Shown piece after piece: positions 34,393-43,224 of a DNA stretch of 64,000 nucleotides (within the stretch, counting starts at the first letter, position 1; each line of letters starts with the position of its first letter). Origin of the DNA: Lentzea alba (GTDB lineage Bacteria; Actinomycetota; Actinomycetes; Mycobacteriales; Pseudonocardiaceae). The notes under the pieces are model-generated. The model was not told the origin of the DNA and ran no database searches. It saw only the letters and a list, made by a program, of their open reading frames with translations. The position numbers and the translations under genes are program-made. Location of the stretch: positions 1-64,000 of the forward strand of contig NZ_JAAMPJ010000020.1 of assembly GCF_011067745.1 (NCBI RefSeq). The letters are read 5' to 3'.

Positions 34393-35975
34393 GAGGCGCC
34401 GGAGATCCGCCAGAACCAGCCGGTCGAGGCGTAGTCCGGGCCGACGGAGCCCTTGCCCCAGAAGTAGTCGTTGTAGTTGCCCAGCCCGCCGGTCGTCGGC
34501 AGGTAGACGCCCATGGTCGCCCAGCGGACGGAGGCGGGCTGAGTGTCGATGCTGGCCTGCGCCCACGCGTCGCGGACCTTCATCGGGTTGTTCCACCACA
34601 GGAACGGCGAGCGCCACATGTAGTGACCGAACTTGCCGCCGTGGTTGGCGGAGTTGTAGCTGACGGTGGTGAAGCTGTTGATCTGGTGCAGACCGCGGAA
34701 GGCCTGGCCCCAGCGCTGCGCCCAGTTCTGGCCGCCCGTGGTGTCCTCGAGGATCAGGCAGGTGAAGAGGCTCATCCACTCGACGTCGTTCTGGCCCCAG
34801 CGCGCGTCGGTGTTCGCGAGCTTGTCGTCGGTGTGGTTGGAGCAGCCGGTGAAGTAGAAGCCGGTGCCCGAACCGTGGCCCTGCCAGTAGGTGAGGTCGA
34901 CGTCGTCGGCCCAGTTGGTGTCGTCACCGCCCGCGAACATCGGGTCCTTGAAGTCGCTCTCCCACGCGTTGCCGTCGAGCCAGCTGAAGTCGCGGGTGAT
35001 GCCGTGGTTGCTCGCCTCGGTGTTGAAGGTGCCGATGTTGGCGGCGGTGTTGGGCAGGCCGGAGCAGTTGCCGGTGCCCTCGCTGCCGACCTGGGTGCCG
35101 ACCGCCTGCATCTTGAACTGGGCATCGGGCCTGGGCTCCTGGCCAGGTCCCGGCTGCGGCAGTTCGGCACCGACCGCGGCGGGCAGGGTGATGGCCTGCG
35201 GGGCGCCACCGTCGTCGTTGCGGCCGGCGCAGCGGAACGAGGGCTCGATCTTGTCGACCTTGTCCTCCAGCGGCGGCGCCACGTAGACGTAGCTGACGTC
35301 CGGCTTCACCGAGGCGCCGAGGTACTTCTGGCACAGCTTGGCGCCGTACGCGAGGTCGTTCACCTTGGCGGTGCCGGCCTTGTCGTAGGTGCGCGCGGCG
35401 TGGCTGACCGCCGTGACGCCCTGCGCGTCGAACGAAACGCGGATGTTCGCGCCCTCACCCTCCAGCGGGATGCCGCCGAGCTGGAACGTGTAGGACACCG
35501 ACGTGTCCAGGTTCGCCGTGAGTGCGTTGCGACCGTTGGGGTCCGACAGCTCGAACGTCGTGTGCTGCGCGGTGGCGGTTGCGTTCGCCGGCAACACGCC
35601 CGCTGCCCTCAGGCCTTCCTGAGCGCGCTTGGTCGCCTCGTCCGCCGGGATCGTCTTGATCCGCTTGATGGCCTCGGTGTCGAGCGCGGTCTGCGTGGTC
35701 GCGTTGCCGTCCTCGTCGGGTCTGCCCTGTCCTTTGTCGACGGTCGGCAGGTACTGGTAGCGCTGCTCGTCCGCGAAGGACACCGCGCCCGCCTCGGATC
35801 TCTGGACGTCCTTGAGGCCGAACACCCGTTGCAGCCGCTGAGCCTGCTCCTGGTCGAGGCCGGAGCTGGTGACCCCGTACACGGGGAGCTCTGTGGCGTC
35901 GGCGGTCGCGACCCCGACAGCTCCGGCGGTGACCAGGCTGGACAGGGCCAGCACCACGGTCAGCTTGCGTTGCAT
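34389..35975 (-). CDS. Secreted DUF6345-like protein, possible clan CD cysteine peptidase
   Basis: 528 aa from ATG at 35975. A signal peptide of ~27 aa precedes a PepSY-like/propeptide-like middle (~30-260) and a C-terminal domain (~300-528) that I recognise as DUF6345-like. Within it, DLTYWQGHGSG (His367) and WMSLFTCLIL (Cys406) are each preceded by hydrophobic strands, the HG...C pattern of caspase/gingipain-fold peptidases. The catalytic role is inferred, not established. A substrate and activation route are unknown. A self-cleaving proform would fit the long N-terminal region. Confidence 0.7.
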   Translation of the reverse strand: MQRKLTVVLALSSLVTAGAVGVATADATELPVYGVTSSGLDQEQAQRLQRVFGLKDVQRSEAGAVSFADEQRYQYLPTVDKGQGRPDEDGNATTQTALDTEAIKRIKTIPADEATKRAQEGLRAAGVLPANATATAQHTTFELSDPNGRNALTANLDTSVSYTFQLGGIPLEGEGANIRVSFDAQGVTAVSHAARTYDKAGTAKVNDLAYGAKLCQKYLGASVKPDVSYVYVAPPLEDKVDKIEPSFRCAGRNDDGGAPQAITLPAAVGAELPQPGPGQEPRPDAQFKMQAVGTQVGSEGTGNCSGLPNTAANIGTFNTEASNHGITRDFSWLDGNAWESDFKDPMFAGGDDTNWADDVDLTYWQGHGSGTGFYFTGCSNHTDDKLANTDARWGQNDVEWMSLFTCLILEDTTGGQNWAQRWGQAFRGLHQINSFTTVSYNSANHGGKFGHYMWRSPFLWWNNPMKVRDAWAQASIDTQPASVRWATMGVYLPTTGGLGNYNDYFWGKGSVGPDYASTGWFWRISGAS

Positions 35976-36130
35976 GTCTCTTCCCTCCCTTGGGGACGAC
36001 CGGCTGCAGGGGCCGGCCGTCTGACAGGAGGATCGGGGGTTTCGAGCCGTGATACCGAGGGGGGCGTGTTGCGACGGCGGCACCACTCGAACGGCCGAAA
36101 TTCTGTAACGCTCCCAGGGACTGCGGCTAC

Positions 36131-37255
36131 TTAGAGGCGGACAGCTGGGTACTTGATGCCGGCTCCGGTGTTCAGCACGACGACCTCGTCATCCGCTTGG
36201 AGCCAACCGGTTTCCCGGAGTTTCCGGACCGCGCTGATCGTGGCGGCGCCTTCCGGGCAGAGGAACACGCCTTCTCGTCGTGCGCACTCCTCCCGGTCTT
36301 TTTGGATCTGCTCGTCATCGATTGCCGTTGCGGTGCCATTGGTTTCGCTGATGGCTTGCAGGATGATGAAGTCCCCCAACGGCTTCGGCACGTTGATCCC
36401 GAACGCGCTCGTGAAGGCGTTGTCCCAGAAGGTCGATTCGGCCGCGCCTTCGTCGTAGGCGCGCACGATCGGCGCGCAGCCGGTGGACTGCACCGCCACG
36501 AGACGCGGCAGAGGTCCGTCGATCCAGCCGAGCTCGCGCATTTCGCCTAGCGCCTTGTGGATCCCGATCAGCCCGACCCCGCCGCCGGTCGGGTAGATGA
36601 TCACGTCCGGGACGCGCCAGCCGAGCTGTTCGACGATCTCGTAACCCATCGTCTTCTTGCCCTCGATGCGATAGGGCTCCTTGAGCGTCGAGGCGTCGAA
36701 GAGATCGACGTCCTTGATGGCCGCGGCCGCGTCGGCGATGGTGCCTGGGACGATCCGGAGCTCGGCGCCGCTCGCCTCGACCTCCTCGCGGGTGATCAGC
36801 GGGGCGTCCTCGGGCATCGCGATGACGCTGCGCATGCCCGCGCGGGCCGCGTAGAGGGCCCAGGCGGCGCCCGCGTTGCCGTTGGTCGGCATCTTGATGC
36901 CCTCGACGCCGAGCTCTTTCGCCCGCGCGACCCCGACGGCGGCGCCGCGGGCCTTGAACGAACCGGTCGGGATGAGCGACTCGTCCTTCATCAGGATGTT
37001 CGCGTCCAGTGCCCGGCTCAGCGCCGGGAGCGGCACGAGCGGGGTCATGCCCTCGCCGAGGCTGAACGCGGGGTCGGGGTTGCGGACCGGGAGGACGTCC
37101 CGGTAGCGCCACAGCGAGTTTTCCGAGGTGGGACGGGCGACGCGGGTGAGGTCGTAGCGGGCCAGCAGCGGTGACGCGCACTGGCGACAGAGGTTCTGGA
37201 CCTGGTCGGCGTCGTGGCGCAGTCCGCAGCGAGCGCATTCCAAATGGGAGAGCAC
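36131..37255 (-). CDS. thrC: Threonine synthase
   Basis: 374 aa. An N-terminal zinc ribbon (CARCG...CRQC, Cys7/10/23/26) precedes the PLP fold type II domain. The PLP lysine is Lys101 in PTGSFKARG, and the phosphate loop is PTGGGVGL. The family converts O-phosphohomoserine to threonine. The closely related PLP enzymes in this group (threonine/cysteate synthase-like) keep the possibility of another amino-acid product open. It is divergent from the subtilase gene. Confidence 0.82.
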   Translation of the reverse strand: MLSHLECARCGLRHDADQVQNLCRQCASPLLARYDLTRVARPTSENSLWRYRDVLPVRNPDPAFSLGEGMTPLVPLPALSRALDANILMKDESLIPTGSFKARGAAVGVARAKELGVEGIKMPTNGNAGAAWALYAARAGMRSVIAMPEDAPLITREEVEASGAELRIVPGTIADAAAAIKDVDLFDASTLKEPYRIEGKKTMGYEIVEQLGWRVPDVIIYPTGGGVGLIGIHKALGEMRELGWIDGPLPRLVAVQSTGCAPIVRAYDEGAAESTFWDNAFTSAFGINVPKPLGDFIILQAISETNGTATAIDDEQIQKDREECARREGVFLCPEGAATISAVRKLRETGWLQADDEVVVLNTGAGIKYPAVRL

Positions 37256-37368
37256 GGCTCCATCAATACCGGCGAATCCGGTCGTGGATTTACACCCGAA
37301 AGTACTAACGCTTCACCCCGTTCGGGTGAGAGCATCGTGGTCCCTGCTCAGCCCCTTGAGGAGAGCCC

Positions 37369-38568
37369 ATGCGACGACTCACAGTCAAGGCCCTGTTCGC
37401 AGCTTCTCTGCTCGCCGCCGCAGTTCCCGCCGCTCCAGCCACCGCCGACACCGCTACCAGCGGATACATCGTGCTGCTGAAGGACGGCACGAGCGTGTCC
37501 AGCCTGACCAACCTGCTCGGCGTCACGGTCGACAACGTGTACGAGTCCGCGGTGCGCGGTTACTCGGGCCGCATGACCGCCGGCACGGCCGCACGACTCG
37601 CTCGTGACCCGCGGGTCGCGCTGGTGCAGCCGGACGGCGTGGCGTCGATCGCCGCGCAGACCCAGCCGACCGGCATCGACCGCGTCGACGCCGAACAGAG
37701 TCCGACCGCCCGGATCAACGGCACCGACGAACGCGTGAACGTGGACGTCGCCGTGATCGACACCGGCGTCGACCTCGACCACCCGGACCTCAACGTCAAC
37801 ACCGCGGGAGCGAAGAACTGCTCCACCGGCCGCAGCGCTGACGACGGCAACGGCCACGGCACCCACGTCGCCGGCACCATCGGCGCGCTCGACAACGGAA
37901 CCGGCGTCGTCGGCGTCGCTCCCGGCGCCCGCATCTGGCCGGTCCGCGTGCTGAACAACCAGGGCAGCGGCTCGTTCTCGGCCATCATCTGCGGCATCGA
38001 CTACGTCACCGCGCACGCGAGCGAGATCGAGGTCGCGAACATGAGCCTCGGCGGGTCCGGCAGCGACAGCGCCTGCGGGTCCAACAAGGACGCGATGCAC
38101 GAGGCGATCTGCCGTTCGGTGTCCGCCGGCGTGACCTACGTGGTGGCCGCGGGCAACAGCGCGAAGAACTCGTCGACCTTCGTGCCGGCCACCTACGAAG
38201 AGGTCATCACGGTCAGCGCGCTGGCCGACTTCAACGGCCAGCCGGGCGGCGGCGCGGCGTCGACGTGCCGCGCGGACGTCGACGACACCTTCGCCGACTT
38301 CTCCAACTACGGCGCCGACGTGGACATCATCGCGCCCGGCGTGTGCATCCTGTCGTCCTGGAAGGGCGGCGGCTACAACACGATCTCGGGCACGTCCATG
38401 GCCAGCCCGCACGTCGCGGGCGCGGCGGCGCTGTTCAAGTCGACCCACCCGAGCGCGTCCCCGTCGGCCGTGAAGTCCGCCCTGCAGGCGGCGGGAACGA
38501 CCAACTGGAACTCCACGACCGATCCCGACAGCACGCACGAGCGGCTGTTGAACGTCGCGACGTTCTGA
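37369..38568 (+). CDS. Secreted subtilisin-like serine protease (S8)
   Basis: 399 aa. A signal peptide of ~26 aa, an I9 inhibitor prodomain (~31-95, SGYIVLLKDG ... ARLARDPRVALVQPDG) and a peptidase S8 domain follow in order. The catalytic triad is Asp131 (AVIDTGVD), His163 (NGHGTHVAG) and Ser343 (GTSMASPHVAG). Four or more Cys suggest disulfides outside the cell. It matures by self-removal of the prodomain. A strong hairpin terminator follows. Confidence 0.93.
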   Translation: MRRLTVKALFAASLLAAAVPAAPATADTATSGYIVLLKDGTSVSSLTNLLGVTVDNVYESAVRGYSGRMTAGTAARLARDPRVALVQPDGVASIAAQTQPTGIDRVDAEQSPTARINGTDERVNVDVAVIDTGVDLDHPDLNVNTAGAKNCSTGRSADDGNGHGTHVAGTIGALDNGTGVVGVAPGARIWPVRVLNNQGSGSFSAIICGIDYVTAHASEIEVANMSLGGSGSDSACGSNKDAMHEAICRSVSAGVTYVVAAGNSAKNSSTFVPATYEEVITVSALADFNGQPGGGAASTCRADVDDTFADFSNYGADVDIIAPGVCILSSWKGGGYNTISGTSMASPHVAGAAALFKSTHPSASPSAVKSALQAAGTTNWNSTTDPDSTHERLLNVATF

Positions 38569-38580
38569 TCGTCTTCACCA

Positions 38581-38624
38581 CACAACGGTGCCCCGAGCGG
38601 AGATCCGCCCGGGGCACCGTTGTG
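38581..38624. terminator. Bidirectional hairpin terminator
   Basis: A 15-bp perfect stem CACAACGGTGCCCCG/CGGGGCACCGTTGTG has an inner GCGG/CCGC extension. It lies between the convergent stops of the subtilase (38568) and a hypothetical gene (38633). Confidence 0.8.
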
Positions 38625-38632
38625 CGGTGAGG

Positions 38633-39073
38633 CTATGAACCGATCACGTTCCTGATCACGGCGTGCAGAGCGGGATCAAGCCGCTCGACGATCGGGAGGT
38701 AGTCCGGCACGTCGAGGTTCTCCAGCACGTACACGCGCAGGCCGTACCTGGTGTCCTCCCACGGAGGAGGCTCCAGCTCCCACGCCTCGCGCACGATCCG
38801 CAGCAGCCTCGTCACCCACTCCTCGTCCATCGGTTCGGCGTCGAGCGCCGGCTGGATCAGCGGGTACCACAGGACGTCACGGGCGGTGTCCATCGGCTGG
38901 ATGGGCTGCAGTTCCCGGTCGTGGTCGATCGCTTCCTCGACCTCGGCCGCGATCCGTTCCGCGAGGAACGGGCGGGCCTCCGGCAGGTTCATCCAGACGA
39001 AGTCGCCGAGGACCCCGATGCTCCACTGCATCTGCCGATGTTTCTGCCGGTGCGGTGACGGTTGCTCAGGCAT
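38633..39073 (-). CDS. Hypothetical protein (acidic, soluble)
   Basis: 146 aa from ATG at 39073, chosen because GAGAGG lies 6-8 nt upstream. A longer frame to 39118 is less likely. It is rich in Glu, Asp, Trp and Pro (PPWEDTRYGLRVYVLENLDVPDYLP). No family is recognised. It could be a small actinobacterial protein of the same type as DUF6221, but that is only an impression. Confidence 0.65.
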   Translation of the reverse strand: MPEQPSPHRQKHRQMQWSIGVLGDFVWMNLPEARPFLAERIAAEVEEAIDHDRELQPIQPMDTARDVLWYPLIQPALDAEPMDEEWVTRLLRIVREAWELEPPPWEDTRYGLRVYVLENLDVPDYLPIVERLDPALHAVIRNVIGS

Positions 39074-39242
39074 GAACCTCTCCCTCACGCCGTTCCGCAG
39101 TTCGGATCGGCCGCGCACTGCTGCATGGGCATGTAGTCGCCCACGACTCCGGTGACGTCGAACGTCTCGATGACCGCGCTTTCGAGGCCGCGGTTGTACC
39201 GCACACGTACGGTCAGGGTGGGCCAGACGATGTAACGATCAA

Positions 39243-39646
39243 GGCGGATGAGCCGGCATGTAAGCCGGATCCTGTTCATGGGACTCGCGTCCCACTTGGC
39301 GGCCATCCATCTGGGCCTGCCGTCGCCGGCAGGCTCTAGCGGCCTACCCGCGAGCATCGGACGGGCAGTCCTCGAACGCTCGCGCAGGCACTCGCGTGCC
39401 CTCTTGGCCTTGCTCCGGGTGGGGTTTACCTAGCCGTCCCAGTCACCTGGGGCGCTGGTGGTCTCTTACACCACCGTTTCACCCTTACCCCGGCTTTCGC
39501 CGGGGCGGTCTGCTTTCTGTGGCACTGTCCCGAGGGTCACCCCTGGTTGCCGTTAACAACCACCCTGCCCTGTGGAGTCCGGACTTTCCTCGACTACCAA
39601 CATCAAATGACACTGGCTGCCGCGGCCGCCCTGCCGACTCATCCGC
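39243..39646 (-). ncRNA. rnpB: RNase P RNA (type A)
   Basis: About 404 nt on the minus strand. The P1 helix is formed by the two ends, GCGGATGAGTCGGC (39633-39646) with GCCGGCTCATCCGC (39243-39256), one wobble. Universal cores include GAGGAAAGTCCGGACT, ACAGGGCAGGGTGGTTG and GGGTAAGGGTGAAACGGT. RNase P matures tRNA 5' ends. The ends are set by helix P1 and may be off by a few bases. Confidence 0.93.
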
Positions 39647-39713
39647 GCCCACCAGGATATCCCAGCCGCTGAGACCGGTTGTTCACCGGTCCGGACGTTG
39701 CTTGACTCACACC

Positions 39714-39776
39714 ATGACACGACGTCGCCACGTCGACTACGGCCGCGTGGCAGCCAGCCTGTGTTGCCTCCGCTGA
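39714..39776 (+). CDS. Cysteine-rich leader peptide (sulfur-responsive type)
   Basis: 20 aa, MTRRRHVDYGRVAASLCCLR. It matches the actinobacterial leader peptides of the form M-basic-HVDxxRVA..LC..R, which precede sulfur-assimilation and flavin-reductase genes. The consecutive Cys codons TGT TGC near the end would stall ribosomes when Cys-tRNA is scarce and so control the gene 36 bp downstream. The transcript start is not identified. Confidence 0.8.
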   Translation: MTRRRHVDYGRVAASLCCLR

Positions 39777-39812
39777 GTTGCTCACAACCGCGACCTCAGG
39801 GAGTGCCCAGTC

Positions 39813-40334
39813 ATGTCCAACCTGCTGATCATCTCCGGCGCGCCGTCCCCGGCCGCGCCGACCGGCTTGGTGGTTTCACACGTGTCCGCGGTGCTGCAAG
39901 CCGCCGGACACCACGTGTCGTTGCTCGACGTGCGCGCGTTGCCGACGTTGTCGCTGCTCACCGAGGACCTGCGCGATCCGGAGATCAGCGCCGCCGTGAG
40001 CAGCCTGCTCTCCGCCGACGGCGTCGTGGTCGCCTCGCCGGTGTACCGCGCCGCGTACAGCGGCCTGGTGAAGGCGTTGCTGGACCTGCTGCCGAAGAAG
40101 GCGTTGCGCGGCCGCGCGGTCCTGCCGTTGGCGACGGGTGGCAGCCAGGGCTTCCTGGTGGCGATGGACTACGCGCTGCACCCGTTGCTCGCCACGAAGG
40201 GCGCGGACCAGGTGGTGCGCGGTGAGTTCGTGCTGGACCGGAACGTGGGTACCCCCGGCGCGGCCGCCTTGTTGGACGCGGCGGCCGACCGGTTCACCTC
40301 GGCGCTGACCCCACGCCTGCGAAAGGTCAGCTGA
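39813..40334 (+). CDS. NADPH-dependent FMN reductase, SsuE-like
   Basis: 173 aa flavodoxin-like fold. NLLIISGAPSPAAPTG at the N-terminus binds FMN phosphate, and ASPVYRAAYSGLVKALLDLLP matches the SsuE/MsuE-type reductase motif. It supplies reduced flavin for alkanesulfonate-type monooxygenases. The Cys leader peptide just upstream supports a sulfur role. It overlaps the convergent RNase H gene by 8 bp. Confidence 0.88.
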   Translation: MSNLLIISGAPSPAAPTGLVVSHVSAVLQAAGHHVSLLDVRALPTLSLLTEDLRDPEISAAVSSLLSADGVVVASPVYRAAYSGLVKALLDLLPKKALRGRAVLPLATGGSQGFLVAMDYALHPLLATKGADQVVRGEFVLDRNVGTPGAAALLDAAADRFTSALTPRLRKVS

Positions 40335-41403
40335 GATGTGAGGTGTCGTTCACGAGCTTCACCGAAGCGTGCCCGTCCGGATAGAACTCCGCGATGGACA
40401 CCCCGGTCAGGTCGAGGTGCATCCGGAACAGGAACTGCGGCCCGACGTCGAGCGCCTGCCGCAGCAACGTCTTGATCGGCGTGACGTGACTCACCAGCAC
40501 CAGCGTCTTGCCGCCGTACTTCGCGATGATCTCGCTGCGCGCCTTGCGCACCCGCGCGTTGACCTCGTCGAAGCTCTCGCCGTTCGGTGGCTGCACGCTC
40601 GTGTCGCCGAGCCACCGCCGATGGATCTCCGGGTCCTGCTTCGCCGCCTCCGCGAACGTCAGCCCTTCCCACGTGCCGAAGTCGGTCTCGATGAGCCCCT
40701 GGTGGGTGACGACCTCGAGCCCCGTCTTCTCGGCGAGCTTGCCCGCCGTCTGCTGCGCCCTGCCCAGCGGTGACGAGATGATGCCCTCGATCCCGTCTAC
40801 TTTGGACAACCGGGCCGCGGCCTTCTCCGCCTGCTCCAGCCCGAACTCCGTGAGCGGGTGATCACCCCGCCCGGAGTAGCGACGGTCCACCGACAGCCTG
40901 GTCTGCCCGTGCCGCAACAGGATCAACCGCGTGGGCTCGCCCACCGCACCACTCCAGTGCGGCTGCTTGGCCCCTTCCTCGGTTTTTTCGGCTTTCTCGG
41001 CTTTTTCGTCGTCCATGGCCTCGTTCGCCAACCGGTCCGCCTGCCGGTTGCGCTCGCGGGGAATCCACTCGTACGTGATGGCCCCGAAGTGGCGCGCCAG
41101 GGCCTGCGCCTCCCGCGCGAGCGGCTGCATAGACGGGTGCTTGATCTTCCAGCGCCCGGACATCTGCTCGACGACCAGCTTGGAGTCCATCCGCACCTCG
41201 ACGGCCGCGGCCCCGAGTTCCTGCGCGGCCCTGAGCCCAGCGATGAGCCCCTGGTACTCGGCGACGTTGTTGGTCGCCACCCCGATGAAACCCTTGCGCT
41301 CGGCCAAGGTCTCGCCGCTGAGCCTGTCCCGCACCACCGCGCCGTACCCAGCCGGCCCGGGGTTGCCCCGCGACCCGCCATCAGCCTCGACGATCACCTT
41401 CAC
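40327..41403 (-). CDS. Bifunctional RNase H / histidine phosphatase (Rv2228c-like)
   Basis: 358 aa from GTG at 41403. The N-terminal RNase HI domain (~1-125) has EADGGSRGNPGPAG, NNVAEYQGLIAGL and VEVRMDSKLVVEQMSG. A charged linker (EKAEKAEKTEEG) joins it to a histidine phosphatase domain with RHGQTRLSVDRRYSG and SHVTPIKTLLRQ. M. tuberculosis Rv2228c has both RNase H and alpha-ribazole phosphatase (CobC) activity, linking R-loop removal and cobalamin synthesis. Same gene order as in M. tuberculosis apart from the block inserted to its right. Confidence 0.92.
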   Translation of the reverse strand: MKVIVEADGGSRGNPGPAGYGAVVRDRLSGETLAERKGFIGVATNNVAEYQGLIAGLRAAQELGAAAVEVRMDSKLVVEQMSGRWKIKHPSMQPLAREAQALARHFGAITYEWIPRERNRQADRLANEAMDDEKAEKAEKTEEGAKQPHWSGAVGEPTRLILLRHGQTRLSVDRRYSGRGDHPLTEFGLEQAEKAAARLSKVDGIEGIISSPLGRAQQTAGKLAEKTGLEVVTHQGLIETDFGTWEGLTFAEAAKQDPEIHRRWLGDTSVQPPNGESFDEVNARVRKARSEIIAKYGGKTLVLVSHVTPIKTLLRQALDVGPQFLFRMHLDLTGVSIAEFYPDGHASVKLVNDTSHLS

Positions 41404-41462
41404 CGGGCGATCGTAGCCCCGCGTTCGGGGGCCTCTGAGGGCCGTGTACGATGATCCCATCA

Positions 41463-41545
41463 GTCTGGGTGGCGGAATGGCAGACGCGCTAGCTTGAGGT
41501 GCTAGTCCCCGAAAGGGGGTGGGGGTTCAAGTCCCCCCTCGGACA
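41463..41545 (+). tRNA. tRNA-Leu (anticodon GAG)
   Basis: 83 nt, class II with a long variable arm. The acceptor stem GTCTGGG pairs with CTCGGAC (two wobbles). The anticodon stem-loop CTAGC-TTGAGGT-GCTAG gives anticodon GAG. The T-arm is GGGGG-TTCAAGT-CCCCC. The 3' CCA is not encoded (ACGA follows). A strong terminator lies downstream. Confidence 0.95.
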
Positions 41546-41557
41546 CGAGCGTTAATC

Positions 41558-41600
41558 ACCCCATGGGTTTGATGGAGACATCAAACCCATGGGGTTTTTT
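41558..41600 (+). terminator. Rho-independent terminator of tRNA-Leu
   Basis: A 17-bp perfect stem (ACCCCATGGGTTTGATG with its complement) closes a GAGA tetraloop and is followed by TTTTTT (41595-41600). This is the only classical U-tract terminator noticed in the window. Confidence 0.9.
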
Positions 41601-41660
41601 GCTTGTGCGGGCCGAGCCCTGGGCGAGACGCGCTGTCCACTCCAGACCTGACTCCGACGA

Positions 41661-42437
41661 TCACCACGCGCCGGGCGGGCCGTACCACATGGCATCGTGA
41701 GATCTGATCTTCTCCGACAGCACCGATCGGCGATGGGTGGCCCCGCGGTCGAGGGCGATGCGTTCCCGCAGGCTTGCCAGCAGTTGCCGTCCCACGGGGT
41801 CCTCCTTTTCGAAGAGCTCCTCCATGTGCGGATCGTCGATGAGATCGAAGTAATGCTTGAGCAGAACCGCGAATTCGGGATCGGGCGGTTGTGCGTCGAC
41901 CGTGTCGTCCTCCGGGCCGACGAGGTGCTGCTCCGGGTTCTCCAGCAGCCAACCGGCCAGCCGGCCGTTGGCGAACAACAGGTCGAATTCGTCGGTCACC
42001 CGAAGGCGCAGAGGCTCGGCCGCCGTTGCCATGGCCGAGGCGTACAAACCCACGAGCACGCCGCCGTCCTCGGCACACCATCGCACGTCGGCCACCTCGG
42101 AACTGAACAACTTCTTGTCTTCACGGTGTAGTACGCCGGCCATTGGCGTCAGTTCCAGCCACGGCCCGATGACGCCGGGATCGGCAAGATTGGTCTCGGG
42201 CAGGTGCATCGACACGCTCTCGAGCAGCCCGGTCGCGTTGTCGAAGCGGAAGTCGTCGCCTCCGGCCCACAGCCACCACGAATTGCCGTGCGTCCGCAAC
42301 ATGTAGTCCTCGTAGCCGCCTGGGCCGCTGGCGGCCCAGGCGGTCACCACGAGATCGTCCAGGGCCAGCAGGGCCGGCTCGCGCAGATGGCCGCCGGGGA
42401 CCACTTCGGCCTCGGCGCCCTCGGCGAGGTACATCAC
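41661..42437 (-). CDS. Hypothetical protein next to tRNA-Leu
   Basis: 258 aa. GGGAGG precedes GTGATG, so the start is GTG 42437 or ATG 42434. Soluble and acidic, with DDLVVTAWAASGPGG, WWLWAGGDDFRFD and LIDDPHMEELFEKEDPVGRQLL. No family is recognised. The domain looks like an actinobacterial contact or immunity-type protein only by its composition, so function is left open. It is the first gene of the accessory block. Confidence 0.6.
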   Translation of the reverse strand: MMYLAEGAEAEVVPGGHLREPALLALDDLVVTAWAASGPGGYEDYMLRTHGNSWWLWAGGDDFRFDNATGLLESVSMHLPETNLADPGVIGPWLELTPMAGVLHREDKKLFSSEVADVRWCAEDGGVLVGLYASAMATAAEPLRLRVTDEFDLLFANGRLAGWLLENPEQHLVGPEDDTVDAQPPDPEFAVLLKHYFDLIDDPHMEELFEKEDPVGRQLLASLRERIALDRGATHRRSVLSEKIRSHDAMWYGPPGAW

Positions 42438-42528
42438 CGGTCACCTCCCGCTGGCACATCGGCACTGCTACGGGATCATCGAGCCACTCGCCGCCTACCG
42501 CCAGCGAATTAACGGCTCGGGGCTGCTG

Positions 42529-42993
42529 TCATCGGGTGCCGAAGGTCTGCACCCAGTAGTGCCGCCACTGCGCGCCCGCGTTGTGGGAGTAGCCCACGCC
42601 GATGGACTTGTACGAGCAGTTCAGCATGTTCTTCTTGTGCCCTGCGGAGTTCATCCACCCGACCACGACTCCACTCGGGGTCGGATACCCGGCCGCGATG
42701 TTCTCGGCCTGACCGGTGTTCTTCGGATAACCCGCGCGCGCGATTCGGTCGAACGGGCTGCTGCCGTCCTGGCCGGTGTGGCTGAAGTAGTTCTTCTCCG
42801 CCATGTCCGCGCTGTGTCCCTGCGCTGCCTTGTCCAAGGACTCGTGGCGCACCAGTGCGCCGCAGCCGACCTTGGCGCGTTCGGCGTTGGTGAGCGCGAC
42901 CACCTCTTCCCGGAAGTCCGGGGCGGCGTTTGCCTGCGGTGCAACGCAGACGAATGCCAGAGTCGTGCACACCAATGCAGCTAATCGCGACAA
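42529..42993 (-). CDS. Secreted CAP (SCP/PR-1) domain protein
   Basis: 154 aa from TTG at 42993, supported by AAGGAG 8 nt upstream in an AT-rich leader. A signal peptide (~1-23, ending PQANA) precedes one CAP domain: LTNAERAKVGCGAL, YFSHTGQDGSSPFDRI, AENIAAGYPT, HKKNMLNC and a C-terminal HYWVQTFGTR. The role of such extracellular proteins in actinomycetes is unknown. Unlike the CAP protein at 18469-19062, export is obvious. Confidence 0.85.
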   Translation of the reverse strand: MSRLAALVCTTLAFVCVAPQANAAPDFREEVVALTNAERAKVGCGALVRHESLDKAAQGHSADMAEKNYFSHTGQDGSSPFDRIARAGYPKNTGQAENIAAGYPTPSGVVVGWMNSAGHKKNMLNCSYKSIGVGYSHNAGAQWRHYWVQTFGTR

Positions 42994-43224
42994 AATATAT
43001 CTCCTTGAAATTCCCGATATGGGACAGACACCGGAGAATGATAATTACCGAGACTCGCGCCGATACCGGAGAAAGGAGTAATCGAAGTCGAGCGAACGGC
43101 GGTAGACCAACGACCGTTGGACGGGCACGTTCGGCGGTTCCCAACCGGCGACACGTGCAGAACGCGCAGCTCTTGCTCAGGCGGTCACCCCCTGCGCCCG
43201 GTACGTGCGCTCGGCGTTGGACGT

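Noticed and set aside
39085-39357. 90-aa minus-strand frame between rnpB and the hypothetical gene
   Set aside because: Its first half is rnpB itself. Only a fragment ending QQCAADPNCGTA lies outside, with no ribosome site.
41558-41600. tRNA-Leu hairpin as a third member of the palindrome family
   Set aside because: It has a GAGA loop, a U-tract and no TTCAT...ACCT arm pattern; it is an ordinary terminator.
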